A stretch of 42,307 nucleotides of DNA from Rhodocyclaceae bacterium (GCA_016791105.1 JAEUNM010000111.1:1-42307), one strand, 5' to 3'. Shown: positions 1 to 8,644, numbered from the stretch's first letter. Numbers and translations: made by a program. The notes: a model not told the origin generated them from the sequence alone.

Positions 1-1
1 G

Positions 2-1048
2 GTGCTGGCGGGCGAAATCACCACCGCCGCCAATGTCGATTACATCCAGGTGGCACGCGACACGATCAAGCGCATAGGCTACGACAATACCGACTACGGC
101 ATCGACTACAAAGGTTGCGCGGTTCTGGTGGCCTACGACAAGCAGTCGCCCGACATTGCGCGCGGCGTGAATGCCGCCTATGACGACACCCTGGACCAGG
201 GCGCCGGCGACCAGGGCCTCATGTTCGGCTACGCCTGCGACGAAACGCCGTCGCTCATGCCGCTGCCGATTTACCTGGCCCACCGCCTGGTCGAGCGCCA
301 GGCGCTGTTGCGCAAGGACGGCCGCCTGCCCTGGCTGCGCCCGGACGCCAAATCGCAGGTCACGATTCGCTACGTCGATGGCAAGCCGTTTTCGATCGAC
401 ACGGTGGTGCTGTCCACCCAGCATGCGCCGGATATCACCATGGAAGCGATACGCGAAGCGGTGATCGAAGAAGTCATCAAGCCGGTGCTGCCGGGCGAAC
501 TGATCAAGGGCAACGTGAATTACCTGGTCAATCCGACCGGCCGCTTCGTGGTCGGCGGACCGCAAGGCGATTGCGGGCTGACCGGCCGCAAGATCATCGT
601 CGACACCTATGGCGGTGCGGCACCGCACGGCGGCGGCGCATTTTCCGGCAAGGATCCGTCCAAGGTCGATCGTTCCGCCGCCTACGCCGGCCGCTACGTC
701 GCCAAGAACATCGTCGCGGCGGGTCTGGCGCAGCGCTGCCTGGTGCAGGTGTCCTACGCCATCGGCGTCGCCAAGCCGACCTCCATCATGGTCGAAACCT
801 ACGGCACGGGCAAAATCAGCAACGAAGCGCTCACCGACCTGGTACGCGCGCATTTCGACCTGCGCCCGAAGGGCATCGTGAACATGCTCGACCTGCTGCG
901 TCCGATTTACCAGAAAACCGCCGCCTACGGCCACTTCGGCCGCGACGAGCCGGAATTCACCTGGGAAAATACCGACCGCGCCGAAGCCCTGCGCAGTGCC
1001 GCCGGGCTTAGCGGTTCTGCCGCAGCGATAGCCGACGCGACAGCCTGA
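2..1048 (+). CDS. metK: S-adenosylmethionine synthase, 5' end cut by window edge
   Basis: Makes S-adenosylmethionine from methionine and ATP in the cytosol. The frame is open at the left edge. The first residues seen (VLAGEITT) lie about 45-50 residues into the usual ~385-residue enzyme, so the true start is outside the window and the GTG at position 2 is not a start. Visible family signatures are the glycine-rich loop GGAAPHGGGAFSGKD (about residues 202-216 of the visible part), GNVNYLVNPTGRF and the C-terminal GHFGRDEPEFTWE. The stop is TGA at 1046-1048. It precedes an SAH riboswitch and ahcY, so SAM synthesis and SAH removal are side by side. Confidence 0.97.
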   Translation: MLAGEITTAANVDYIQVARDTIKRIGYDNTDYGIDYKGCAVLVAYDKQSPDIARGVNAAYDDTLDQGAGDQGLMFGYACDETPSLMPLPIYLAHRLVERQALLRKDGRLPWLRPDAKSQVTIRYVDGKPFSIDTVVLSTQHAPDITMEAIREAVIEEVIKPVLPGELIKGNVNYLVNPTGRFVVGGPQGDCGLTGRKIIVDTYGGAAPHGGGAFSGKDPSKVDRSAAYAGRYVAKNIVAAGLAQRCLVQVSYAIGVAKPTSIMVETYGTGKISNEALTDLVRAHFDLRPKGIVNMLDLLRPIYQKTAAYGHFGRDEPEFTWENTDRAEALRSAAGLSGSAAAIADATA

Positions 1049-1151
1049 ACCATCGCCGTGGCGGGGCGCTCAAGAATCAGGGCGCCCTGCCGTATACGGC
1101 CAGCCAGAATTTGAAGTTTTCCGGCACGGAACCCCGATGTTCCGTGTGATT

Positions 1152-1246
1152 CCGAGGAGCGCTGCAAGAGTGTCCCCGCCAGGGCCGCTTCCCAGGCTCG
1201 GTTTCTGCAACGGCGCTCACCTCTACCCGTGCCGGGCACGGGTGAG
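1152..1246 (+). promoter_or_regulatory. SAH (S-adenosylhomocysteine) riboswitch upstream of ahcY
   Basis: The leader of ahcY carries the conserved elements of the SAH aptamer. CCGAG at 1152-1156 pairs with CTCGG at 1197-1201, inside the conserved string CCAGGCTCGG. GAGCGC at 1157-1162 is followed by the conserved CTGCAA and pairs with GCGCTC at 1213-1218, inside AACGGCGCTCACC. A strong hairpin follows, with arms 1225-1231 and 1237-1243. This class is known mainly from proteobacterial ahcY/metH leaders and turns expression on when SAH accumulates. The distance to the ahcY start (about 50 nt) fits. The fold was drawn by eye, and the exact 3' boundary is approximate. Confidence 0.9.
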
Positions 1247-1296
1247 CAGGTGAGTTCGCCTGCCCTCGTCCCGGCCATTGCGACAGGAGCACGTTC

Positions 1297-2721
1297 ATGA
1301 ACGCAGTGGTTGAACAGGCAACCCAGGGTGCGGCCGATTTCATCGTTGCCGACATCAAACTGGCCGACTGGGGCCGCAAGGAAATTGCCATCGCCGAAAC
1401 CGAAATGCCCGGTTTGATGGCGATACGCGAAGAATATGCCGCCGCCAAGCCCTTGGCCGGCGCCCGCATCACCGGCAGTCTGCACATGACCATTCAGACC
1501 GCCGTGCTGATCGAAACCCTGCAGGCGCTGGGCGCGCAGGTACGCTGGGCGTCCTGCAACATTTTTTCGACGCAGGACCATGCCGCCGCCGCCATCGCCG
1601 CACGCGGCACGCCGGTGTTCGCCTACAAAGGTGAATCGCTGACCGAATACTGGGATTACACCCACCGCATTTTCGAATGGCCGGATGGCGGCTATTCCAA
1701 CATGATTCTGGACGACGGCGGCGATGCCACGCTGCTGTTGCACCTCGGCGCACGTGCGGAAACCGATGCATCGGTGCTGAACAACCCGGGCAGCGAAGAA
1801 GAAACCGTGCTGTTCGCCGCCATTCGCGCCAAGCTGGCGCAGGACGCAGGCTGGTATTCGTGCCGTCTGAAAGCCGTGCGCGGCGTGACGGAAGAAACCA
1901 CCACCGGCGTGAAGCGGCTGTACAAAATGGCCGAAGAAGGCTCGCTGGCCTTCCCGGCCATCAACGTGAATGACTCTGTCACCAAGTCGAAATTCGACAA
2001 TCTGTACGGCTGCCGCGAATCGCTGGTGGACGGCATCAAGCGCGCCACCGACGTGATGGTGGCCGGCAAGATTGCCGTGGTGTGCGGCTACGGCGACGTG
2101 GGCAAAGGTTCGGCGCAAGCCTTGCGTGCGCTGTCGGCCCAGGTGTGGATTACCGAAATCGACCCGATCTGCGCGCTGCAGGCGGCGATGGAAGGTTACC
2201 GCGTGGTCACGATGGATTACGCCTGCGAACACGCAGACATATTCGTCACCGCGACCGGCAATTACCACGTGATCACGCACGATCACATGGTGCGCATGAA
2301 AGATCAGGCCATCGTCTGCAACATCGGCCATTTCGATAACGAAATCGACATTGCCAGCATGAAGCAGTACAAGTGGGAAAACATCAAGCCGCAGGTCGAT
2401 CACATCATTCAGCCGGACGGGCGCCGCATCATCCTGCTGGCCGAAGGCCGTCTCGTGAATCTGGGTTGCGCCACCGGCCACCCCAGCTATGTGATGAGTT
2501 CTTCGTTCGCCAACCAGACCATCGCGCAGATCGAACTGTTCTGCAACACCGACAAGTACCCGATCGGCGTCTATGTGCTGCCCAAACACCTGGACGAAAA
2601 AGTGGCGCGCCTGCAGTTGAAAAAACTGAACGCGCAGCTCACCACGCTCACCGACGCCCAGGCTGCCTACATCGGTGTGGATAAGCTCGGCCCCTACAAG
2701 GCCGACCGCTACCGCTATTGA
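1297..2721 (+). CDS. ahcY: Adenosylhomocysteinase (SAH hydrolase)
   Basis: Cytosolic NAD-dependent enzyme that splits S-adenosylhomocysteine into adenosine and homocysteine. The 474 residues are the usual bacterial length, including the insertion after the NIFSTQDHAAAAIA motif. The Rossmann motif VVCGYGDVGKGSAQAL lies near residues 258-273. The substrate-binding region (DDGGDATLLLH) and the C-terminal KADRYRY are intact. The start is the ATG at 1297, preceded by AGGAG near 1284. The SAH riboswitch lies directly upstream, which implies product-substrate feedback. metF follows after a strong GC hairpin. Confidence 0.98.
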   Translation: MNAVVEQATQGAADFIVADIKLADWGRKEIAIAETEMPGLMAIREEYAAAKPLAGARITGSLHMTIQTAVLIETLQALGAQVRWASCNIFSTQDHAAAAIAARGTPVFAYKGESLTEYWDYTHRIFEWPDGGYSNMILDDGGDATLLLHLGARAETDASVLNNPGSEEETVLFAAIRAKLAQDAGWYSCRLKAVRGVTEETTTGVKRLYKMAEEGSLAFPAINVNDSVTKSKFDNLYGCRESLVDGIKRATDVMVAGKIAVVCGYGDVGKGSAQALRALSAQVWITEIDPICALQAAMEGYRVVTMDYACEHADIFVTATGNYHVITHDHMVRMKDQAIVCNIGHFDNEIDIASMKQYKWENIKPQVDHIIQPDGRRIILLAEGRLVNLGCATGHPSYVMSSSFANQTIAQIELFCNTDKYPIGVYVLPKHLDEKVARLQLKKLNAQLTTLTDAQAAYIGVDKLGPYKADRYRY

Positions 2722-2727
2722 TGCGCG

Positions 2728-2752
2728 GGCGCGGCCGCGCTGCGGCCGCGCC
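2728..2752 (+). terminator. GC-rich hairpin between ahcY and metF
   Basis: A perfect 11-bp inverted repeat, arms 2728-2738 and 2742-2752 with a 3-nt loop, begins 7 nt after the ahcY stop. There is no T-tract, so it is either a weak or factor-assisted terminator/attenuator or a 3' end stabiliser limiting metF read-through. Seen directly; function inferred. Confidence 0.45.
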
Positions 2753-2799
2753 TGTCCGGTTCATGTCCCCTTTCGCGGCTGACGCAGGAATCCCGCTTC

Positions 2800-3642
2800 A
2801 TGCAAACGGATCACAAACCTACTTTTTCGATCGAATTTTTTCCGCCGCAAAGCGCCGAGGGCATGGTCAAACTGCGCCAGACCCGGCGTACCTTGGCGGA
2901 ATTGAACCCGGCCTTTTTTTCCGTCACTTTCGGTGCCGGCGGCTCCACGCGCGACCGCACGCTGGAAACGGTGCTCGACATCCAGGCCGACGGCCTGGCC
3001 GCCGCGCCGCATTTGTCGTGCATAGGATCGACGCGCGAAAACATTCTGGCGGTGCTGGAAAAATACCGTGCGGCGGGCATCCGCCGGCTGGTTGCGCTGC
3101 GCGGCGACCTGCCCTCCGGCGTGGTCGATCCGGGCGAATTTCGCTACGCCAATGAGTTGGTGGCGTTCATACGCGAACAGACGGGCGACTGGTTCCACAT
3201 CGAGGTAGCCGCCTACCCGGAAGTCCATCCGCAATCGGAACGCCGCCCGCAACAGGATTTGCTGAATTTTCGCCGCAAGGTGGATGCCGGCGCGGATTCG
3301 GCGATTACGCAGTATTTTTTCAATGCCGACGCCTATTTCGCCTTCGTCGAGGACGCGCACAAACTGGGCGTCAGCGTACCCATCGTGCCGGGCATCATGC
3401 CGATCAACAATTTCGCCAAAATCGCGCGCTTCTCGGACAGTTGCGGCGCCGAAATTCCGCGCTGGATGCGGCTCAAGTTCGAAAGTTTTGGCGATGATGC
3501 CGAATCGGTGCGCGCCTTCGGCGTGGACGTGGTAACGGCATTGTGCGAACGCCTGCTCAAGGGCGGCGCGCCGGGTCTGCATTTCTATACGTTGAACCAG
3601 GCGCCGCTCACCTGTGCGATCTGGCAGCGGCTGGGGTTGTGA
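2800..3642 (+). CDS. metF: Methylenetetrahydrofolate reductase
   Basis: FAD enzyme that reduces 5,10-methylene-THF to 5-methyl-THF, the methyl donor for homocysteine methylation. The 280 residues compare with about 296 in E. coli. Visible family motifs are the N-terminal TFSIEFFPPQS, SVTFGAGGSTRDRT (about residues 46-59), VALRGDLP, the region VAAYPEVHPQSE and AITQYFFNADAYF, and VPGIMPI. The ATG at 2800 is chosen because the conserved barrel strand begins eight residues later and a CAGGAA sequence lies upstream. Together with metK and ahcY it completes a methyl-cycle block. Convergent with the GGDEF gene. Confidence 0.97.
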   Translation: MQTDHKPTFSIEFFPPQSAEGMVKLRQTRRTLAELNPAFFSVTFGAGGSTRDRTLETVLDIQADGLAAAPHLSCIGSTRENILAVLEKYRAAGIRRLVALRGDLPSGVVDPGEFRYANELVAFIREQTGDWFHIEVAAYPEVHPQSERRPQQDLLNFRRKVDAGADSAITQYFFNADAYFAFVEDAHKLGVSVPIVPGIMPINNFAKIARFSDSCGAEIPRWMRLKFESFGDDAESVRAFGVDVVTALCERLLKGGAPGLHFYTLNQAPLTCAIWQRLGL

Positions 3643-3675
3643 AGCCCCGGCTGTAAATTCGGGATACCCGCTCGG

Positions 3676-4266
3676 TCAAGCGTTTTCGCGGTATTCCACC
3701 AGGGTGTTCTTGCCGTTGGCTTTGGCCTGATACATGGCGTGGTCGGCCTGTTTGAGCAGGTCGCCCGCGCGTATGTGTTCCGGCCCGCCTGCACGCGGAT
3801 GTACGGCCATGCCTATGCTGGGCGTAACCGCAACCCGCGCGACGGTGAGCGCAATGTCGGCGCGCAGCGCAGTCAGCAGTTTGTTGCCGATTTCGTGCAG
3901 GTCGCCGACGTCGCGTATGTCCTCCAGCAGCACCACGAATTCATCGCCGCCCAGGCGTGCCACCAAGTCCGACTTGCGTACCGCCGCCAGCAGCCGTGAC
4001 GCCACCTCCTTGAGCACGGCGTCGCCGGCTTCGTGTCCGTATTCGTCGTTGATGGGCTTGAATTTGTCCAGATCGACGAACAGCAGGCCCAGCCTGGCCG
4101 AATGGCGCGCCGAACGCTCCAGGGCTTTTTCCAGGTACTGATTGAAAAAGCTGCGGTTGAACAGCGTGGTCAAGCTGTCGTGGGTAGCCAGGTAGCGGAT
4201 TTCCGCCTCGCGGCGGTGGCGCTCCAGGGCGTAACGCAACGCACGCGACACCATGCTGGCCGACAC
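3676..4266 (-). CDS. Diguanylate cyclase GGDEF part of an interrupted REC-GGDEF protein
   Basis: Carries a complete GGDEF domain, which condenses two GTP into cyclic di-GMP. The catalytic motif GGDEF is intact and is preceded by RKSD five residues upstream, a canonical RxxD product-inhibition site. The linker at the start (ALRYALERHRREAEI) is the helical connector normally found between a receiver and a GGDEF domain. The frame is continuous with the receiver coding region upstream (4584-4312) except for one TAG at 4314-4312. Restart could occur at GTG 4266 or ATG 4254, but no good ribosome binding site was seen. Whether it is translated alone, by read-through or not at all is unknown. Confidence 0.8.
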   Translation of the reverse strand: MSASMVSRALRYALERHRREAEIRYLATHDSLTTLFNRSFFNQYLEKALERSARHSARLGLLFVDLDKFKPINDEYGHEAGDAVLKEVASRLLAAVRKSDLVARLGGDEFVVLLEDIRDVGDLHEIGNKLLTALRADIALTVARVAVTPSIGMAVHPRAGGPEHIRAGDLLKQADHAMYQAKANGKNTLVEYRENA

Positions 4267-4311
4267 CTCGCCTTTCAGCAGGTAATCTTGCGCACCGGAT
4301 TTGAGGCAGTC

Positions 4312-4314
4312 CTA
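4312..4314 (-). other. In-frame amber codon splitting the REC-GGDEF gene
   Basis: Reading the minus strand from ATG 4584, the frame runs through the receiver domain, meets TAG at 4314-4312, then continues without another stop through the last receiver strand and helix (DCLKSGAQDYLLKGEV) into the GGDEF domain to 3676. The residues after the stop are exactly what a receiver domain should contain, so a single-base change from a sense codon (for example CAG) explains it better than two separate genes. Confidence 0.85.
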
Positions 4315-4584
4315 TATCGTGTTTTCGTCGTCCGAATTCGACAAAAGTATGATGGGCGGCGCTTCGGTCATGCGTTCGAACAGCGTGCGTATCAGTTCGG
4401 CGCCATTCATGTCGGGCAGCATGAAATCCAGAAACACGCACACATATTCTTCGTCCAGCAGACGCAGCAGGGCCTCGCCGGCATCGCCGGCCTCATCCAC
4501 CGTGTACCCTTGCGGCATGCGCTCGACGATGCGCCGGATATGCACGCGGTCCACCCGATTGTCGTCGACCACCAATACTTTCAT
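4312..4584 (-). CDS. Response-regulator receiver domain, N-terminal part of the interrupted REC-GGDEF protein
   Basis: CheY-like receiver: acidic pair D7/D8 in VLVVDDNRVDR, phosphoacceptor D53 in FLDFMLPDMNG, and a switch serine in LLSNSD. The 90-residue product stops before the conserved beta-5 lysine, which is encoded 14 codons downstream in the same frame. The fragment alone would therefore be an incomplete receiver. The ATG at 4584 is 18 nt after the stop of the preceding receiver gene, so the two are co-transcribed, and the likely phosphodonor is the histidine kinase at the head of the operon. Best read as a nonsense-mutated part of a 302-codon REC-GGDEF gene. Confidence 0.8.
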   Translation of the reverse strand: MKVLVVDDNRVDRVHIRRIVERMPQGYTVDEAGDAGEALLRLLDEEYVCVFLDFMLPDMNGAELIRTLFERMTEAPPIILLSNSDDENTI

Positions 4585-4602
4585 TTCCGCTCTCCGCGCC
4601 GC

Positions 4603-5028
4603 TCAGGGCAATTCAACGATGGCTGCGTAGCTTTCGATCAGCTCGCGCAATTCCTGGAATCCTTCGGACAATCTGGTTTTGAGTACGTAGCCGGCAACGT
4701 TGGAGCGGTATGCCCGCATCCGGTCCTCGTCGGCATTCGAGGTGGTGAGCACGAATACCACGCTCGACTGCAGGACCGGATCGGCGCGTAATTCCTCCAG
4801 GAACTGCAAGCCATCCATGCGCGGCATGGACAAATCGAGCAGCACCACGTAGGGACGCGGCAGCGTTTCCGGGCCGGCACCGCGCAACACCTGCAGGGCG
4901 TGGACACCGTCTTTGACGCGCACGATGGGATGAATGATGCGCACGTCGCGCAGTGCGCGCATGACCGCGCGCGCATCGACGTCGTTATCCTCGGCCAGCA
5001 AAATCGACAGCGGCCTCTGCTCCTGCAT
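4603..5028 (-). CDS. Stand-alone response regulator (Rcp1/CheY-like receiver)
   Basis: Single receiver domain of 141 residues in the cytosol. Visible residues are the acidic pair E13/D14 (LLAEDNDVDAR), phosphoacceptor D65 (VVLLDLSMPRMDG), a threonine switch at T95/T96 (VLTTSNADED) and lysine K117 (GYVLK). The motif arrangement matches the Rcp1-type regulators that partner kinases with the HisKA form SHDLRSPL. It lies 83 nt after the kinase gene and 18 nt before the REC-GGDEF gene, suggesting a short phosphorelay or a phosphate sink. No output domain. Confidence 0.92.
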   Translation of the reverse strand: MQEQRPLSILLAEDNDVDARAVMRALRDVRIIHPIVRVKDGVHALQVLRGAGPETLPRPYVVLLDLSMPRMDGLQFLEELRADPVLQSSVVFVLTTSNADEDRMRAYRSNVAGYVLKTRLSEGFQELRELIESYAAIVELP

Positions 5029-5111
5029 GGTCTGTCCTTTCTCCGGCTACGCGCTGCCCGCGTTTGCGTGCGGCGCCGACCGCTTCTATTGCATCATGGC
5101 CGTCCGAGCGC

Positions 5112-7028
5112 TCAGGTACTCGACAGCGCTTTGGGCCAGGTGAATCGAAAACAGGTTCCGCGCTCGGAGCGCGGTTCAGCCAGTATGTTGCCGCCAAACT
5201 CTTCGGTCGTCTTGCGAATTATTGCAAGACCCATGCCACTTCCCTCCACTTCGTCCTTGGATTTGAGGGTGGTGAACATTTCAAACACCTTTTCGCGATA
5301 AGCCTCGGGTATCCCCGGCCCATCGTCTTCGACGCGAAACACGAATTCCGCGCCGGCGTCGACGCACGACACAGAAACACGTCCGCTGCCGCGGTCGTGG
5401 TGTTTGATGGCATTGGCGAGCAGGTTGCGGAACACCAGGTGCAGCGGCACGCGCCAGGTTTCGAATTTCGGCAGATCGCCCGCCAGAACCAGTTCGAACT
5501 TGCGCTGAGCGTTCAGCAGATCGAATATTTCGGACACCATCTGGCTGATGTCGACTTCCTCTATCTGTTCCTTCTTGCGCCCTATACGCGCATATTGGAG
5601 CAAATCTTCAAGCAGCCGCTCCATGCGCTGCACGCGCAGTTTGAGCAGATCGAGGTGGCTGTTCACCTCCTCGCGGTCGTCCAGATCTTCTTCTATCCAC
5701 GAGGCCAGCAGGCGGATGTTCTGCAGCGGCGAACGCAGGTCGTGCGAGGCGACATAGGCAAATTTATCCAGTTCCCGATTGCTGCGTTCCAGTTCGCGAT
5801 TGCTGCGTTCGAGTTCGCGCGCGCGCTGTGCACGTTCAGTTTCGTGGCGCGCACGCTCGGTCACGTCTATGAGCGTCACGACGATGAGGGAGCCTTGTTT
5901 GCGGTGTATCGGCGACAGAAAAACGTCCAGCGGCACCTTGCCGCCCAAGGCGTCGATGGCGAACAAGTTGCGCGACTGCCCCATTTTGGTGTCCACGGGA
6001 TCCTGCATGTAGTGCTTACGCAATCCGACGTGGCCGGTGCGCAATTCCGCCGGCAGAAAATCTTCGACGCTGCGCGTGCGCAAATCTTCCAGTTCGAGTT
6101 TGAAAATTTTGGCGGCGGCCTTGTTCGCATAGCGTATGCGACCGCGCCCATCCACGGCGAGGATGCCGGCCGGCACGGCGTCGAATACGTTGATGTCGGC
6201 TTCGAGCGAAGCACGCGTGGTGTAACGGCCAAAAAAATAGACGAATTCGACCAGCACCACATAGGCCACCAGCCGCAGCGCGTGCCACAACCACCAGGAG
6301 GCGTCCCACAGGCGGGATAGTTCGAACAGCAGGCCGGCCGCCCCTGCCACCGCGCTGAACCCGGCCAGCATGAGATCGTGCCGGCCGCCGGTGCGCGCAA
6401 AACCGCGCGCGAAAAAAAAGCTTGCGCAGTAAAACAGCAAACCGCCGCCGATATTGAGTGCGCGCGCCATACCACGAAACGCGCCGTCGCCAGCCAGCAT
6501 GGCCGGCAGCAGGTCACTGGCGGCAACACTACCCAGGGCAAACATCCAGAAACCGGCCACCGCGACAGGCACCAGGCGATCGGTACGGCCGGCATACCAG
6601 CCTGCCGGCGACCAGACGCAGGCAAACCCCAGCCCACCCAGAAAGACTGCCCAACTATGCAGCCACACGAACAGATTGCCAGGCGACTGCGCGGCATGCA
6701 CGATATCCAGCGTACCCATCGCCATGAGGCCCAGCGCGGTCGGCAGGCGTTGGCCGTATTCGTCGTCGGCCACCCAATACAGCAAAATCGCCGCCGCCAC
6801 GTAGGCGATCATGCCACCCAGGGATTCGACCACTGCGTGCAACGGCTCGTGTACCCAGCGGTCGGCGCCGAACAGCCAACCTGCGTACCAGGCGGCCAGT
6901 GCCGGTAAAACCAGGCCGGCCAGCAGCACCAGCGCGCTGGCGGAGCGGTGCCGCCGTTGCTGCAAGTGCTCGATGGGAGACGTCTGCACGGAATTAGGTC
7001 TTAGACTGTTCGCTGGCGACGGCGCCAT
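5112..7028 (-). CDS. Membrane-bound PAS sensor histidine kinase
   Basis: The 638-residue protein has about seven hydrophobic segments in residues 30-250 (MASE-like sensor region), a PAS domain around 265-380 (FDAVPAGILAVDGRGRIRYA), and a short coiled coil with the heptad ERSNREL present twice in a row. A HisKA domain follows with phospho-acceptor H429 in VASHDLRSPL, then a HATPase_c domain with NLLANAIKHH (N box), VEDDGPGIP (G1) and GSGMGLAI (G2). ATG 7028 is preferred over the in-frame TTG at 7079 because the upstream 17 codons add nothing conserved. It heads an operon with the two receiver genes; the final output is probably c-di-GMP. The sensed signal is not recognisable. Confidence 0.9.
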   Translation of the reverse strand: MAPSPANSLRPNSVQTSPIEHLQQRRHRSASALVLLAGLVLPALAAWYAGWLFGADRWVHEPLHAVVESLGGMIAYVAAAILLYWVADDEYGQRLPTALGLMAMGTLDIVHAAQSPGNLFVWLHSWAVFLGGLGFACVWSPAGWYAGRTDRLVPVAVAGFWMFALGSVAASDLLPAMLAGDGAFRGMARALNIGGGLLFYCASFFFARGFARTGGRHDLMLAGFSAVAGAAGLLFELSRLWDASWWLWHALRLVAYVVLVEFVYFFGRYTTRASLEADINVFDAVPAGILAVDGRGRIRYANKAAAKIFKLELEDLRTRSVEDFLPAELRTGHVGLRKHYMQDPVDTKMGQSRNLFAIDALGGKVPLDVFLSPIHRKQGSLIVVTLIDVTERARHETERAQRARELERSNRELERSNRELDKFAYVASHDLRSPLQNIRLLASWIEEDLDDREEVNSHLDLLKLRVQRMERLLEDLLQYARIGRKKEQIEEVDISQMVSEIFDLLNAQRKFELVLAGDLPKFETWRVPLHLVFRNLLANAIKHHDRGSGRVSVSCVDAGAEFVFRVEDDGPGIPEAYREKVFEMFTTLKSKDEVEGSGMGLAIIRKTTEEFGGNILAEPRSERGTCFRFTWPKALSST

Positions 7029-7148
7029 TATCCGTGAAAGCAGGCGCGCAGGCGGAGCTTGCCTGCATCCCGACTGCAAAAGCTGCCGCGAACCGCCGCC
7101 CGGGCGGACCGGTCTGAATTTGAACCCTTAGCCGGAGGACAAGCAGAC

Positions 7149-8513
7149 ATGCTGAGCGTTTTCGACCTGTTCAAGATAGGCATCGGGCCTTCCAGTTCGC
7201 ACACCGTCGGACCCATGCGTGCCGCGCGGCGCTTCGTGCAGGGGCTGCAGGCACACGGGCTGCTCACCGCGACGGCGCGCGTCACGATAGAACTTTTCGG
7301 ATCGCTGGCGGCGACCGGCCAGGGCCACGGCACAGACAAAGCCGTACTGCTCGGCCTGGAAGGGGCCGAGCCGGAAAGCGTGCCGCCCGCCACGATCACA
7401 CCGCGCTGTGCGCAAATCCAGGCGGAACAGCGCCTGCTGCTGGCGGGCAGCCAGGCCATCGCCTTCAGTCCGCGCCGCGATCTGCTGTTTCAGCGCCGCC
7501 AGAATTTGCCCCATCACCCTAACGGCATGCGCTTCACGGCCAGCGCAGCGAACGGCGATGCGCTGGCGGTGGAACAGTACTATTCAGTCGGCGGCGGCTT
7601 CGTCGTGAGCGAGGCCGAAGCGCAGCAAGGCAGCCCCAGCGTGGATGCGGTAGAACTGCCCTACCGCTTCGAAAGCGCGGCAGATTTGTTGGCCCACGCC
7701 GATCGCAGCGGGCTGCCACTTGCCGCGCTGGCGCTCGCGAACGAAATTGCACGCGCGCCGGAACAAATCGTGCGGCAACGGCTGCTGGAAATCTGGCGCG
7801 TCATGCGTGCCTGCATCGCGTGCGGCATTGCCGCCGAAGGCGAATTGCCGGGCAGCCTGCACATTCCACGCCGCGCGGCACAACTCGCTGCCACGCTGGC
7901 ACGCGCCGGCAACGATCCGCTCAGCACGCTGGATCGTGTCAATCTGTGGGCCATGGCGGTGGGCGAAGAAAACGCCTCGGGCGGCCGCGTGGTCACCGCG
8001 CCGACCAATGGCGCCGCCGGCATCATTCCGGCCGTTCTGAATTACTACGCCGAAACCATAGCCGGGGCCGACGACGACGGCATCGTGCGCTTCCTGCTCG
8101 TGGCCGGCAGCATAGGCATGCTGTACGTGCGCAATGCTTCGGTTTCGGGCGCCGAGGTCGGCTGCCAGGGCGAGGTGGGCGCCGCCTGTTCGATGGCCGC
8201 CGGCGGCCTGGCCGAAGTGCTGGGCGGCTCCCCTCGCCAGGTCGAAAATGCCGCCGAAATCGCCATGGAGCACAACCTGGGGCTGACCTGCGACCCCATT
8301 GCCGGCCTGGTCCAGGTGCCCTGCATAGAGCGCAATGCCATGGCGGCGGTGAAGGCCATCAACGCCGCACGCATGGCGCTGGCCGGCGACGGCAGGCATT
8401 TCGTGTCACTGGACAAGGTCATTCGTGTCATGCGCGACACCGGCGCCGACATGAAATCCAAGTACAAGGAAACCGCCCGCGGCGGCCTCGCGGTGAACGT
8501 GATCGAATGTTAG
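7149..8513 (+). CDS. sdaA: L-serine ammonia-lyase (iron-sulfur serine dehydratase)
   Basis: Deaminates L-serine to pyruvate using a 4Fe-4S cluster. The 454 residues are full length for the single-chain form. The N-terminal signature GIGPSSSHTVGPM is present. Cysteines C339, C381 and C392 are spaced 42 and 11 residues apart, the same spacing as the cluster ligands of E. coli SdaA. ATG 7149 is chosen because GGAGG at 7133-7137 precedes it and the conserved FDLFKIGIGPSSSHT starts five residues in. It is divergent from the histidine kinase gene, and the roughly 120-bp gap probably holds both promoters. Confidence 0.96.
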   Translation: MLSVFDLFKIGIGPSSSHTVGPMRAARRFVQGLQAHGLLTATARVTIELFGSLAATGQGHGTDKAVLLGLEGAEPESVPPATITPRCAQIQAEQRLLLAGSQAIAFSPRRDLLFQRRQNLPHHPNGMRFTASAANGDALAVEQYYSVGGGFVVSEAEAQQGSPSVDAVELPYRFESAADLLAHADRSGLPLAALALANEIARAPEQIVRQRLLEIWRVMRACIACGIAAEGELPGSLHIPRRAAQLAATLARAGNDPLSTLDRVNLWAMAVGEENASGGRVVTAPTNGAAGIIPAVLNYYAETIAGADDDGIVRFLLVAGSIGMLYVRNASVSGAEVGCQGEVGAACSMAAGGLAEVLGGSPRQVENAAEIAMEHNLGLTCDPIAGLVQVPCIERNAMAAVKAINAARMALAGDGRHFVSLDKVIRVMRDTGADMKSKYKETARGGLAVNVIEC

Positions 8514-8644
8514 GCAGGCCCACGGCGCCAACCGGATCCGGACGAAAATCGATTGGATCGAGCACGGACAGCGTCGCGGCTGCGCGCGGGAAGGTACAAT
8601 CCGCAGGTTGTGTATCGCCAGCCCTTATTTGCCCCAGCGCCCCG

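Noticed and set aside
925..2589. 554-codon open frame on the minus strand
   Set aside because: It lies antisense across metK and ahcY. His/Gly/Arg-rich composition is the usual shadow of a GC-rich gene.
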